Positions 43,130 to 51,449 are shown, numbered from the stretch's first letter. The stretch: DNA of 61,405 nucleotides from UBA1227 sp964539045 (GCA_964539045.1 CAZIHW010000103.1:1-61405), one strand, 5' to 3'. The notes: generated by a model from the letters alone, not told the origin. Made by a program: numbers and translations.

Positions 43130-43987
43130 TTAAACTTTGCCGAGAAGCTTCATAATCTTGTAGCCTAATCCAACAACAACCTTGTATGCCGGATCAAGAA
43201 TGAATCCCGGGATAGGATCAATAAGTCCGAGATACCAAGTATTCTTGCACTTGTAGTTCTGCTTTGGTTTTTCAGCATAAATAGCTTCCATAACTGTCTC
43301 TACAAGGTACTTCTTGTCATGCGGATGAGCAAGAGCAATTTCCATGAGAGGAGCGAGAACTGTAAGAACAGGCTTATAATACTGAGTTGAAGCAAGGAGC
43401 TTCTGATAACCTGCAGCAGCCTGACCGTGCATACCGGTCTTGAATGAACCCGGCTGAATCTTTATAACAGGTATATCAACGAAGCAAAGCTCACGGCGAA
43501 GACCGATAGTGTAAGCTTCTACTGCATACTTTGTTATAGCATAAGGTGAGTTGAACGGCTGTGGCTGTTCCCAACCGCACTCAGAAGAGAAGTTAATGAT
43601 GCGACCCTTGCAAGCATTAACAAGTGGGAAAACTGCCTGGTTGATACGAATCATACCTACAACGTTAATGTTAATCATACGCTCCATAATGGAGGTAGGA
43701 TCTCCCTCAACAAGAGATGCCATTGTATGAATACCTGCAGCATTAACAACTACATCAAGATGATCTGTTGTCTTCTTAACTTCCTCGGCCATTGCATTTA
43801 CGCTGTCCATGTTAGAGATATCTACCTGAACAGGTATAACGTCCTCTGAAGTTCTTGCAACAAGGTCTTTAAGTCCGTCCATGTTGTAGTCAACTGCATA
43901 AATCTTCCATCCGCCACGTCTGTTTAGCTCCTCAACGCAAGCACCGGCAAGTCCTCCGGCTGCGCCAGTAATCAAAGCATACTTCAT
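43130..43987 (-). CDS. Short-chain dehydrogenase/reductase
   Basis: A 285-residue SDR. The cofactor motif is TGAAGGLAG, where the last Gly of TGxxxGxG is Ala (residue 14). Asp33 at the end of the second strand favours NAD(H). The catalytic set is Asn108, Ser134/135 in NFSSECG, Tyr149 and Lys153 in YAITK. The longer C-terminal part (about residue 190 onwards) is like 17-beta-HSD or retinol-type SDRs. Substrate unknown; hydroxysteroid or other alcohols are possible but not shown. It has its own promoter and terminator. Confidence 0.88.
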   Translation of the reverse strand: MKYALITGAAGGLAGACVEELNRRGGWKIYAVDYNMDGLKDLVARTSEDVIPVQVDISNMDSVNAMAEEVKKTTDHLDVVVNAAGIHTMASLVEGDPTSIMERMININVVGMIRINQAVFPLVNACKGRIINFSSECGWEQPQPFNSPYAITKYAVEAYTIGLRRELCFVDIPVIKIQPGSFKTGMHGQAAAGYQKLLASTQYYKPVLTVLAPLMEIALAHPHDKKYLVETVMEAIYAEKPKQNYKCKNTWYLGLIDPIPGFILDPAYKVVVGLGYKIMKLLGKV

Positions 43988-44076
43988 TTTAATTACCTCT
44001 TTCTAAATTTATTTTGAAAATAAAGTACGATTTTCGATAGGGGCAAAGAAAAAGCCTCTCCAAAACCACTGTTCTA

Positions 44077-44106
44077 ATTTTATATCTATAGGAGAATGGA
44101 AGTCAA
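44077..44106 (-). promoter_or_regulatory. Promoter of the SDR gene
   Basis: Minus strand TTGACT (44101-44106), 18-base spacer, TAAAAT (44077-44082). Confidence 0.65.
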
Positions 44107-44521
44107 CGAGTAAATGAACCAAAAAAATTTTTCTACATTTTAGAGAAAAAAGAAGTCATTACTTTGGACACATTTACCAACTTTAGTAGCAGTGTTTCAG
44201 TAAGTTTTGCACATAACGGTTTTGGGACCGATAACAACCGATAATCACAAACGAAAAATGAAGAAAAGCTCTTATATAAAGGTGAAAAACCGCTTATCTA
44301 TGGGAAAAGAGCCCGAAATCAATTGTGTAAAATTTAATTTTTTCGGTCATGTCTTTTAGACGACACCACGTGTAAAGGTTTTTTACTTTCCACAGAGGTA
44401 AAATCAGCTTAAAAATGTTTAAAAGTCCATTAATTTTCTCTTTTAGAAAATACGTCGACTAAAAATGTAAAGGTTTTTACTTACATTAACAATGTTATGA
44501 ACATTTTTTCGATTTTAGAAA

Positions 44522-44561
44522 AATATAAAAGGACGTCAAAATTTTACCTTTGACGCCCTTT
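44522..44561 (-). terminator. Terminator of pckG
   Basis: Minus strand AAAGGGCGTCAAA pairs with TTTGACGTCCTTT (one G-U) and runs into TATATTTTTC. Confidence 0.85.
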
Positions 44562-44616
44562 CAATAACTTTAATATATTCGTTTTATACCCTTATATTTT
44601 ATTCCGCATTTATATT

Positions 44617-46398
44617 CTATTCCACATTCTTCTTCAGTACTGAGAGATTTTCAAAGAGTTCAGCCGGAACAGTATCGCCGAGGCTTGCATAGAAGTCCTC
44701 TATGCCGGCAACTTCTTCCTGCCAAAGCTTCTTATCTACGGAAAGCATATCTTTAAGGGAATCAATAGTAACTTCTCCCTCAAGACCGTCGATGTTTATA
44801 TCCTCTGCTTTCGGCATGTAGCCAATAGGAGTTTCTACAGCATCAACCTCGTTCTCACAGCGTTTTATAATCCACTCGAGTACACGGAGGTTGTCGCCGA
44901 ATCCCGGCCACATGAAATGACCCTCATCATCTTTTCTGAACCAGTTTACATTGAATATCTTAGGTGCTTTATCAGGATCTATTGTTTTTCCTATATCAAT
45001 CCAATGTTTGAAATAAGTTCCGCAATCATATCCTATGAAGGGTCTCATTGCCATCGGGTCACGGCGAACAACACCTACAGCGCCTGTAGCGGCAGCTGTC
45101 GTTTCAGAAGCCATAACCGATCCGATGAACACACCGTGATTCCAATCTCTGGCCTGATATACAAGCGGTGCCAACTTTGCGCGACGTCCGCCGAATACAA
45201 AAGCGGAGATAGGCACGCCCTGCGGATTTTCAAATTCTGAAGAGAGACAAGGACAGTTTTTAGCCGGAGCTGTAAATCTGGAGTTTGGATGAGCACCCGG
45301 AATAGTATCAACCTTGCCGTTCCATGGTTTTCCTGTCCACTCTATTGCGTTCTCAGGCGGGTTCTTATCAAGACCCTCCCACCATACCGTATTGTCGTCA
45401 AGGTTGAGAGCAACGTTTGTAAATATGGTTCCTTTGGTTGTCGTATGGAGCGCATTCGGATTAGACTTTTCGTTTGTACCCGGAGCCACTCCGAAGAAAC
45501 CGTTTTCGGGATTTATAGCATAAAGTTTTCCGTCGGCGCCCTTGCGAATCCAGGAGATATCGTCACCTACGCACCAAACCTTATATCCCTTTTTCCTATA
45601 TCCCTCGGGAGGTATGAGCATGGCAAGATTTGTTTTGCCACAGGCAGACGGGAATGCTGCGCAAATATATTTTGTTTCGCCTTTCGGATTCTCTATGCCG
45701 AGGATGAGCATATGTTCTGCCTGCCATCCTTCTTTCATACCCTGATAAGATGCAATTCTCAGAGCAAAGCATTTTTTACCGAGAAGAACATTTCCGCCGT
45801 ATCCCGAGTTAACGGAATAGATTGTATTATCCTGAGGGAACTGACATATATATCTTTTTTCCTCATCTATATCGCACTTACAATGAGTACCGCGTACCCA
45901 ATCGTCCGAATCTCCGAGGGCGTCAAGAACAGCTGTGCCTACCCTTGTCATTATAGCCATGTTTAAAACAACATATATGGAGTCGGTTATCTCTATACCT
46001 GCTTTGGAGAACGGAGATCCTACAGGACCCATCGAGTATGGAATGATGTACATTGTGCGGCCTTTATAGCTGTCCTTTGCTATATCATCAAGCATCTTAT
46101 ATGCCTCGTTTGGATCCATCCAATTATTAAGAGGACCGGCCTCTTCTTTTGTAGGTGTGCAAATAAATGTTCTTGCTTCCACACGTGCTACGTCATTCAC
46201 AGCTGTTCTGTGAAGATAGCATCCGGGAAGTTTTTCTTCGTTTAGCTTTGTAAGTTCACCTGTGCTGCAAGCCTCTGCCCTGAGATTTTCAAGCTGTGCT
46301 TCCGATCCGTCAATCCACACAACTTTATCAGGTGACAGGAGCGCTTTTCTCTCCTCCAGCCAGGAAATAATACTCGGATTCTTTGTAAGGTTTTCCAT
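44617..46398 (-). CDS. pckG: Phosphoenolpyruvate carboxykinase (GTP)
   Basis: Interconverts oxaloacetate and PEP. The 593-residue protein is of the GTP class: kinase-1a motif FPSACGKTNLAMLIPP, CVGDDISWI (kinase-2), and the GTP-type core GSPFSKAGIEITDSIYVV. Many Clostridia carry the ATP type, so this is a useful marker. The ATG at 46398 has AAAGGGAG upstream; the longer frame to 46443 is not needed. Confidence 0.95.
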   Translation of the reverse strand: MENLTKNPSIISWLEERKALLSPDKVVWIDGSEAQLENLRAEACSTGELTKLNEEKLPGCYLHRTAVNDVARVEARTFICTPTKEEAGPLNNWMDPNEAYKMLDDIAKDSYKGRTMYIIPYSMGPVGSPFSKAGIEITDSIYVVLNMAIMTRVGTAVLDALGDSDDWVRGTHCKCDIDEEKRYICQFPQDNTIYSVNSGYGGNVLLGKKCFALRIASYQGMKEGWQAEHMLILGIENPKGETKYICAAFPSACGKTNLAMLIPPEGYRKKGYKVWCVGDDISWIRKGADGKLYAINPENGFFGVAPGTNEKSNPNALHTTTKGTIFTNVALNLDDNTVWWEGLDKNPPENAIEWTGKPWNGKVDTIPGAHPNSRFTAPAKNCPCLSSEFENPQGVPISAFVFGGRRAKLAPLVYQARDWNHGVFIGSVMASETTAAATGAVGVVRRDPMAMRPFIGYDCGTYFKHWIDIGKTIDPDKAPKIFNVNWFRKDDEGHFMWPGFGDNLRVLEWIIKRCENEVDAVETPIGYMPKAEDINIDGLEGEVTIDSLKDMLSVDKKLWQEEVAGIEDFYASLGDTVPAELFENLSVLKKNVE

Positions 46399-46476
46399 TT
46401 TTGTACTCCCTTTCGTAGTATATAAAATTTGAATATTTTGCAATTAAATTATTCGTATTTGCAATGCCCATATATT

Positions 46477-46504
46477 ATTATATGCAAAATATGAAATTTT
46501 TCAA
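46477..46504 (-). promoter_or_regulatory. Promoter of pckG
   Basis: Minus strand TTGAAA (46499-46504), 16-base spacer, TATAAT (46477-46482). Confidence 0.6.
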
Positions 46505-46627
46505 ATACTAACTTTCATAGGTTATTAATTTAACAATGTGTTTACTGCCTATTATACATATAGTGGATGAATATATCAAATGCAATTAATATTTTGGAGC
46601 TAAATATGTATACTTATACAAATTGCC

Positions 46628-46656
46628 TTGATAGGCATTTTGTTTTGTTGTATAAT
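46628..46656 (+). promoter_or_regulatory. Promoter of the glycosyltransferase
   Basis: TTGATA (46628-46633), 17-base spacer, TATAAT (46651-46656). Confidence 0.7.
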
Positions 46657-46667
46657 TGGCTCACATT

Positions 46668-46705
46668 TAAAGTATAATATCACAAGTAAAGTATAATAAC
46701 ACAAG
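46668..46705 (+). repeat. Tandem 19-bp duplication carrying TATAAT
   Basis: TAAAGTATAATATCACAAG (46668-46686) is followed at once by TAAAGTATAATAACACAAG (46687-46705), 18 of 19 identical. Each copy has a TATAAT, and the second runs into the ribosome site AAGGAGA. Confidence 0.92.
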
Positions 46706-46714
46706 GAGACAGAT

Positions 46715-47764
46715 ATGAAACTTTCCCTTGTAATTCCCTGCTACAATGAAGCCGAGAACGTGGAACCGCTGTATGAAAAAGTGAACGAAGTAATGAAAGA
46801 TGAAGTTGAATCATATGAATTCATTTTCGTAAACGACGGCAGCAAGGATGAAACTTATAAAAAACTGAAAAGCATTTGTAAGAATGCCGAAGTTCCGGTA
46901 AAAGTAATTAACTTTTCAAGAAATTTCGGTAAGGATTCCGCTATATTCGCAGGCCTTAAGGCCTCACAGGGAGATTATATAAGCATTATCGATGCAGATT
47001 TACAACAGAATCCTGCATATGTTTTGAAAATGGTAAAATATTTAGATGAAAATGAAGAATATGACTGTGTTGCCGCTTTTCAAAACGAACGACACGAAAG
47101 CAAGCTGAATATTTTCCTTAAGAGTTCTTTTTACAAGGTTATAAATCGCATGTCCGATACAGAATTTGTAAACGGTGCCTCCGATTTTCGCACTTTCAGA
47201 AGACCGATGTGTGATGCTATACTTCAAATGACTGAATTCCACAGATTTTCAAAAGGAATCTTTTCATGGGTGGGCTTCAACACATACTATATGCCTTATG
47301 AAGCCGGAGATCGACTCTCCGGAACCAGCAAATGGTCTTTCGGGAAGCTGATGAAGTACGCTATAGAGGGTATAGTAGCCTTTACCACAGCACCGCTAAG
47401 GATTTCAACGGCAGTCGGCACCTTAACATCAGTTGTATCCCTCATATACATGATTATCGTTATTATACAAAAGCTGGCATTCGGAATAGCGGTCCCGGGT
47501 TATGCAACTATCGTTGTCCTGATACTCTTTCTCGGAGGTATACAGCTTCTGTCCCTCGGCATTATGGGCGAATATCTCTCGAAAACGTATATACAGTCAA
47601 AAGGCAGACCGATATATATTGTAAAGGAACAAATTGATAACTCCGAAGATGGCACAGACAGCCCTGAGATTGCAAATACAGATGCTAAGTCAAATTCGAA
47701 ATCAATTTCCGAATCAGAAAAATCACATTCCGAAACACAGAAATCAAAAAGCGAAACGGAATAA
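46715..47764 (+). CDS. GT2-family glycosyltransferase (GtrB/dolichol-phosphate type)
   Basis: A 349-residue enzyme that probably moves a sugar from a nucleotide to undecaprenyl phosphate. The catalytic domain has SLVIPCYNEAENV, FVNDGSKD and DADLQ (DxD), with two C-terminal membrane segments (about 230-255 and 265-288) and the conserved MGEYLSKTYIQSKGRPIYIV. After residue 310 the tail is long, Ser/Lys/Glu-rich and low complexity (KSNSKSISESEKSHSE), which is extra to the family. No partner flippase gene is near. Confidence 0.9.
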   Translation: MKLSLVIPCYNEAENVEPLYEKVNEVMKDEVESYEFIFVNDGSKDETYKKLKSICKNAEVPVKVINFSRNFGKDSAIFAGLKASQGDYISIIDADLQQNPAYVLKMVKYLDENEEYDCVAAFQNERHESKLNIFLKSSFYKVINRMSDTEFVNGASDFRTFRRPMCDAILQMTEFHRFSKGIFSWVGFNTYYMPYEAGDRLSGTSKWSFGKLMKYAIEGIVAFTTAPLRISTAVGTLTSVVSLIYMIIVIIQKLAFGIAVPGYATIVVLILFLGGIQLLSLGIMGEYLSKTYIQSKGRPIYIVKEQIDNSEDGTDSPEIANTDAKSNSKSISESEKSHSETQKSKSETE

Positions 47765-47806
47765 AGATAATACGCAAACGTATAAAATCAAACTGCATAA
47801 AAGTCA

Positions 47807-47847
47807 AAATCCGCTCAAAAGCAATAACTGCTTTTCGGCGGATTTTT
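47807..47847 (+). terminator. Terminator of the glycosyltransferase gene
   Basis: AAATCCGC pairs with GCGGATTT, with inner stem AAAAGCA/TGCTTTT, followed by TTTTTG. It stands between convergent genes. Confidence 0.85.
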
Positions 47848-47898
47848 GTTATTTCTGCATCATTTTATTTCTGTATCATTTTTCTTCTATATAAATTA

Positions 47899-48918
47899 TC
47901 AGCTGTTATCTGACTTCATAGCCTCGCGTACCTTTTCGGCCCTTAAGGCATCCCTTGTCTGCCTATCGAGTGTTTTTCCAAACTCGACATTCAGAGTGGC
48001 CGGTTGCAGGCAGACCATAAGTTCATTTAACTTTTCATCAGGTATGGATATCTCCCCTGCAGTTACGCCGACTCTGACTATTGAAACAGTTTCCATAAAC
48101 TCTGAGAACGTCATAACTCTTGCATTTTTTAAAGTACCGTAAGCACGCCAGAATGTATCCTGGAAACGTATGCTGCTCATAAGTTCTTTTCTGGCCTCTC
48201 GTTCCTGCTCTATTATAGAAAGAGATATAGATTTGAGATTTTCAATAGCGGTCTGCTCCGATATACCGAGTGTCACCTGGTTTGAAAGTCTGAAAAGACT
48301 GCCGACAGGAGTATCTCCCTCACCGTGCGCACCGGTAAGAACCAACCCCAATTTGGAAACGGTATTCGCCGTCCTTGATATCTGTCCCCTCATTTGTAAA
48401 GCCGGGAGCTGCAATGTAACCGAAGCACGCATAGCAGTTCCTATATTGGTAGGACACTGGGTCAGGTATCCGAGTTTTTTATCAAAGGAGAAGATAAGCT
48501 CTTCATCCAATATGTTATCAAGAGTATTTGCAAGTTCATACGACTTTTCCAGTTCAAGACCGGGCAAAACTGCCTGCAACTTCAGATGGTCCTCTTCACA
48601 AACCATTATGCTCAGGCTCTCATCCTCGGTAGTTATCAAAGTTCTTCCTTCTGCAAAACTGACGAACTCCGGACTTACCAAGCCTTTCTCAGCCAAAGAT
48701 ATCTGAAGATCTCTGCCAACCTCGTTCATCGGCATAGATACGAACTTTCCGGATAGTTTTTCATCTAAAATTCTATCAGTTTTCTCCGCAATTTCGTACT
48801 TTTCATCGTCCGAGAGCCTTACAGTAAAGTTAAATCCCTTTACATTGCGCGCTATTTGAATCTTAGTGCTTATAACTACGTCGTTTTCTTTACCCTGAAG
48901 CTTATACCATTTAGCCAT
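47899..48918 (-). CDS. mcsB: Protein-arginine kinase
   Basis: Marks proteins for ClpCP by arginine phosphorylation. The 339-residue ATP:guanido phosphotransferase-type protein has VISTKIQIARN, the Cys motif QCPTNIGTAMRASVTLQLPAL (in parts) and HGEGD. The ATG at 48918 is chosen because GGAGG lies before it; an upstream in-frame start exists. It overlaps mcsA by 8 bases. Confidence 0.95.
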   Translation of the reverse strand: MAKWYKLQGKENDVVISTKIQIARNVKGFNFTVRLSDDEKYEIAEKTDRILDEKLSGKFVSMPMNEVGRDLQISLAEKGLVSPEFVSFAEGRTLITTEDESLSIMVCEEDHLKLQAVLPGLELEKSYELANTLDNILDEELIFSFDKKLGYLTQCPTNIGTAMRASVTLQLPALQMRGQISRTANTVSKLGLVLTGAHGEGDTPVGSLFRLSNQVTLGISEQTAIENLKSISLSIIEQEREARKELMSSIRFQDTFWRAYGTLKNARVMTFSEFMETVSIVRVGVTAGEISIPDEKLNELMVCLQPATLNVEFGKTLDRQTRDALRAEKVREAMKSDNS

Positions 48919-49423
48919 TTGAGGTTCCACCTCCAAGCTGCTTTATCTCGTCGCGAAGCTCTGCCGCAAGTTCAAAGTTCTGTACTTTTACGGCATCATC
49001 CATTTTTTGATTAAGTTCTTTTATTTTGTCCTCTATCGACGCTGCGCTCTCATTAAAACCGGCACCTATTTTTCCGGCATGTACAGCCCTGCCGTGTATC
49101 CTGGAAAGACTGGGCTTTAGTTTGTCGTAGAAAACGCCGTAACAGTCAGCGCATCCCATCATCCCGCTGCGAATAACCTCTTCAAAGCTTGTGCCGCATA
49201 CAGGGCATCGTTCGCTGTTGTCAACTGACGGAAGCGAATACGAAAATTCGGGAAAGAAATTTGCAAGCATATTGCTTATATTGAAACCAAATCCCGAAAA
49301 CATGTCGGCATATCCGAGGTGCTCGGCGCAATGGTAGCATAGATAAATCTGACTTGCCTCTCCGTTTACTATTCTTTTTATGTGCGTAGTAGCTTCGTTT
49401 TTACCACAGTTCTGACAAAGCAT
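48911..49423 (-). CDS. mcsA: McsB activator protein McsA
   Basis: Activates McsB. The 170-residue protein has an N-terminal zinc finger (CQNCGKN, CYHCAEH), a second (CPVCG, CADCY), and a C-terminal UVR/coiled domain (VQNFELAAELRDEIKQL). The ATG at 49423 has GGGGCG upstream. Normally it lies in ctsR-mcsA-mcsB-clpC; here neither ctsR nor clpC is next to it. Confidence 0.94.
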   Translation of the reverse strand: MLCQNCGKNEATTHIKRIVNGEASQIYLCYHCAEHLGYADMFSGFGFNISNMLANFFPEFSYSLPSVDNSERCPVCGTSFEEVIRSGMMGCADCYGVFYDKLKPSLSRIHGRAVHAGKIGAGFNESAASIEDKIKELNQKMDDAVKVQNFELAAELRDEIKQLGGGTSNG

Positions 49424-49445
49424 ACTTCTCGCCCCTTTCACAAAA

Positions 49446-49463
49446 ACAAGGATAAATCCTTGT
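49446..49463. promoter_or_regulatory. Perfect palindrome at the mcsA start point
   Basis: ACAAGGATAAATCCTTGT, two 8-base arms, located just after the -10 of mcsA. On the minus-strand RNA it would be a hairpin followed by TTTTG. It could be a repressor site or an attenuator. It does not match the CtsR heptad consensus or CIRCE. Confidence 0.65.
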
Positions 49464-49469
49464 CCTTTT

Positions 49470-49498
49470 ATTATCCGTCAACCAAAGTTTTTCGTCAA
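49470..49498 (-). promoter_or_regulatory. Promoter of mcsAB
   Basis: Minus strand TTGACG (49493-49498), 17-base spacer, GATAAT (49470-49475). Confidence 0.75.
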
Positions 49499-49510
49499 TG
49501 CTTTTTTGTA

Positions 49511-49538
49511 ACCAAAGCCTCTTTCTCTCCATATTATG
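49511..49538 (+). promoter_or_regulatory. Possible sigma-K type promoter of the small Cys-rich peptide
   Basis: AC (49511-49512), 17-base spacer, CATATTATG (49530-49538), close to the mother-cell sigma-K form AC-N17-CATANNNTA. Weak on its own, but matches the product's type. Confidence 0.35.
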
Positions 49539-49561
49539 TGATAGGAAAGGAGGAAAGATTT

Positions 49562-49684
49562 ATGTGTGGTTTCAATAACAATAACTGGATTATAATCCTT
49601 ATCATCATCCTTATACTCTTTGCAGATGATGGTTGCGGATGTGGCGGCAACAGTGGCTGTGGATGCAACACTTGCGGTTGCTAA
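49562..49684 (+). CDS. 40-residue Cys-rich membrane peptide
   Basis: A small gene inside a longer, unsupported frame; I take the ATG at 49562 because GGAGGAAAG lies just before it. The peptide has an Asn-rich start, one hydrophobic helix (residues about 9-20) and a Cys/Gly tail with six Cys in GCGCGG, GCGC and TCGC, plus Cys2. No homologue family can be named with confidence; such small Cys-rich membrane peptides are often found in the spore coat or envelope of spore formers. It has its own terminator. Confidence 0.75.
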   Translation: MCGFNNNNWIIILIIILILFADDGCGCGGNSGCGCNTCGC

Positions 49685-49697
49685 AAAACATAGTGCG

Positions 49698-49732
49698 AAA
49701 CAGAGCTCCTTTTTAGGGGCTCTGTTTACTTT
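49698..49732 (+). terminator. Terminator of the small Cys-rich peptide
   Basis: AAACAGAGC pairs with GCTCTGTTT, with an inner CCT/AGG, then ACTTTT. Confidence 0.85.
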
Positions 49733-49817
49733 TATGAGTAAGATATGAGCAAAAGTTTATGAATACAAATTGTCAAAAAAATAACGAAGAAACAGTCGAA
49801 AAATAATATTCCCTGTA

Positions 49818-49846
49818 TTGAAAAACAACCGCAAATAATATACAAT
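49818..49846 (+). promoter_or_regulatory. Promoter of the apbE-rnf gene cluster
   Basis: TTGAAA (49818-49823), 17-base spacer, TACAAT (49841-49846), about 90 bases before apbE. An extra TATAAT lies near 49888. Confidence 0.6.
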
Positions 49847-49937
49847 AGCTTGGTAATAATTTCTACTATTAATATTATGTAATGGATTATAATATATAGT
49901 TAGTAGGCAAACTATTTTGACAGTTGGAGTGAAGGCA

Positions 49938-50996
49938 ATGATCCCTGCAAGGCATAGATTTATATCAAGGGTAACTGCATTCGGTCTCGCTGTCGTATTT
50001 ATTTTTTCCCTGACATCATGTTCTTCTCAGGCAGAGTCTGAACCGTTTGTAAATTCAACGATTGCCATGGGTACTGTCATATCTACATCACTTTATTCGG
50101 AGGATGACGATGTATCGAAGTCCGCTGTAACTGATATAAATAAGATGATAAATGACCTGGACAGAAATAAGCTTTCCCGAAACAACGACTCCTCTGAGAT
50201 AAGCAAGCTCAACAAGGAAAAAAAGGCTGCCGTTTCCGACATAACCCTTGATTGCATCAGAACCTGTCTGTCTGTATCGGAAAAATGCTACGGATTGTTT
50301 GATATTACTGTCGGAGATCTTTCCTCCCTTTGGGGCATAGGAACGGAAAACGCCCGACTTCCTTCCAAAGAGGAGATAGACGGCGTCATAAAGGATATTG
50401 ACTACTTCAGGATTATGATAGACGGGAGCAATGTAACAATAGGCGATGTTCAGGATCTGGATCTCGGTGCCGTCGGAAAGGGACTCGCCTGTGATGAAGC
50501 GAGAAAGCTACTCTCAAAAACAGAGGTCACGGGAGGTACGGTTTCCGTCGGAGGTTCAGTCCTTGTCTACGGAAAGAATCCCAACAAAGAGGACGGCTCA
50601 TTCAGTGTAGGTATACGGGATCCCTTCGGTGCAGAATCCGATTACATAGGCGTTATAAATACCGACGAATGTTGCATTTCAACCTCCGGAGACTACGAAA
50701 AGGTCCTGGAAGTGGACGGCAAAAAGTATCATCATATACTGAATCCGAAAACAGGTTATCCGGCAGAGAGCAATGTAACAAGCGTTACCGTAGTATCTGA
50801 AAGCGGAATTCTGACAGATGCACTTTCAACTGCATGCTTCATACTTGGATATTCTCAGGATTCGCTGGAACTTCTGGAAGCTTTTGACGCACAGGCAGTA
50901 TTTATCACAAAGGAAAAGAAAGTTTTCTATACATCCGGACTGGCGGATAAATTAAATATAACAGATGAAAATTTCGCCGTAGGAGAAGCTAAATGA
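49938..50996 (+). CDS. apbE: FAD:protein FMN transferase (ApbE)
   Basis: Attaches FMN to Thr of RnfG and RnfD. The 352-residue lipoprotein has a signal peptide with lipobox LTSC (Cys near residue 28), then the ApbE domain: DLGAVGKGLACDEA, GGTVSVGGSVLVYG, TSGDYEK, HHILNPKTGYPAES and DALSTACFILG. The ATG at 49938 has AAGG before it; an upstream TTG at 49917 is the other option. It leads the rnf cluster, which fits its job. Confidence 0.94.
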   Translation: MIPARHRFISRVTAFGLAVVFIFSLTSCSSQAESEPFVNSTIAMGTVISTSLYSEDDDVSKSAVTDINKMINDLDRNKLSRNNDSSEISKLNKEKKAAVSDITLDCIRTCLSVSEKCYGLFDITVGDLSSLWGIGTENARLPSKEEIDGVIKDIDYFRIMIDGSNVTIGDVQDLDLGAVGKGLACDEARKLLSKTEVTGGTVSVGGSVLVYGKNPNKEDGSFSVGIRDPFGAESDYIGVINTDECCISTSGDYEKVLEVDGKKYHHILNPKTGYPAESNVTSVTVVSESGILTDALSTACFILGYSQDSLELLEAFDAQAVFITKEKKVFYTSGLADKLNITDENFAVGEAK

Positions 50997-51379
50997 AAAG
51001 CAAAGTTTTCATAAAAAAAGGCGATCTGATCTTAATAGTTGTCATCCTTATTGTCTGTTCCGTATTTCTTATACCAAAGTATCTCGATAAGTCTCCCGTA
51101 ACTGCTGTCGTTTATAAAGACGGCGCAGAGGTAGACAGGATAGATCTTTCAAAAGTAACCGAAACATACGATTTGGATCTTGAATCTTCACCGGATGCGG
51201 TACTCACAGTATCCAACAACTGCATTTGTTACTCAAAAGCAGATTGCCATGATAAGTTGTGCATAAGAACCGGTAAACTTTCAAATCCCGGTGATACGGC
51301 TGCGTGTCTGCCTTCTAAAACACTCGTAGTCATAGAAGGCCAAAAAAAGGACGACTCCCCGGATGTCATAACATATTGA
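50993..51379 (+). CDS. NusG domain II-containing protein
   Basis: A 128-residue protein with one N-terminal membrane segment (about residues 11-28) and an outer NusG_II-type domain (VYKDGAEVDRIDLSKV) with two Cys pairs (NNCICYSKADC, DKLCI). This small protein is often found with rnf genes in Clostridia, but its role is unknown. It overlaps apbE by 4 bases (ATGA). Confidence 0.85.
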   Translation: MKSKVFIKKGDLILIVVILIVCSVFLIPKYLDKSPVTAVVYKDGAEVDRIDLSKVTETYDLDLESSPDAVLTVSNNCICYSKADCHDKLCIRTGKLSNPGDTAACLPSKTLVVIEGQKKDDSPDVITY

Positions 51380-51449
51380 TATAAATGCATTTCAAATATC
51401 GCCGTGCATAATGTCTATGCATACTAAGGATACATACAAAGGAGAAAAA

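Larger units (their letters stand above)
43988..44616. other. 629-base intergenic region between pckG and the SDR gene
   Basis: No ORF supported. It holds the SDR promoter (44077-44106), the pckG terminator (44528-44561) and an AT-rich core. The core has two copies of TGTAAAGGTTTTT(T)ACTT (44371-44388 and 44466-44482); the second is flanked by AATGTAA and TTACATT (a perfect inverted repeat, 44464-44487), with a further AATGTT-ATG-AACATT at 44491-44505. Function of the core is unknown. Confidence 0.6.
46399..46714. other. 316-base divergent control region between pckG and the glycosyltransferase
   Basis: Holds the pckG promoter (46477-46504), a rightward promoter (46628-46656) and a 19-base tandem duplication (46668-46705). 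The middle is AT rich with no ORF supported. Confidence 0.7.

Noticed and set aside
44107..44521. CRISPR-like spacing of repeats
   Set aside because: Only two copies of the repeat, with no regular spacers and no cas genes in the window.
46625..46645. Terminator TGCC-TTGATA-GGCA before the glycosyltransferase
   Set aside because: Stem is only 4 bp, and the same bases fit a -35 with correct spacing.
49440..49500. CtsR or CIRCE site at mcsA
   Set aside because: Direct GGTCAAA heptads and the TTAGCACTC/GAGTGCTAA repeat are both absent; only TTTGGTT direct repeats and an unrelated palindrome are seen.
49382..49561. Long rightward frame before the small Cys-rich peptide
   Set aside because: It runs antisense over mcsA's start and promoter; only the last 40 codons have a ribosome site and membrane-peptide character.
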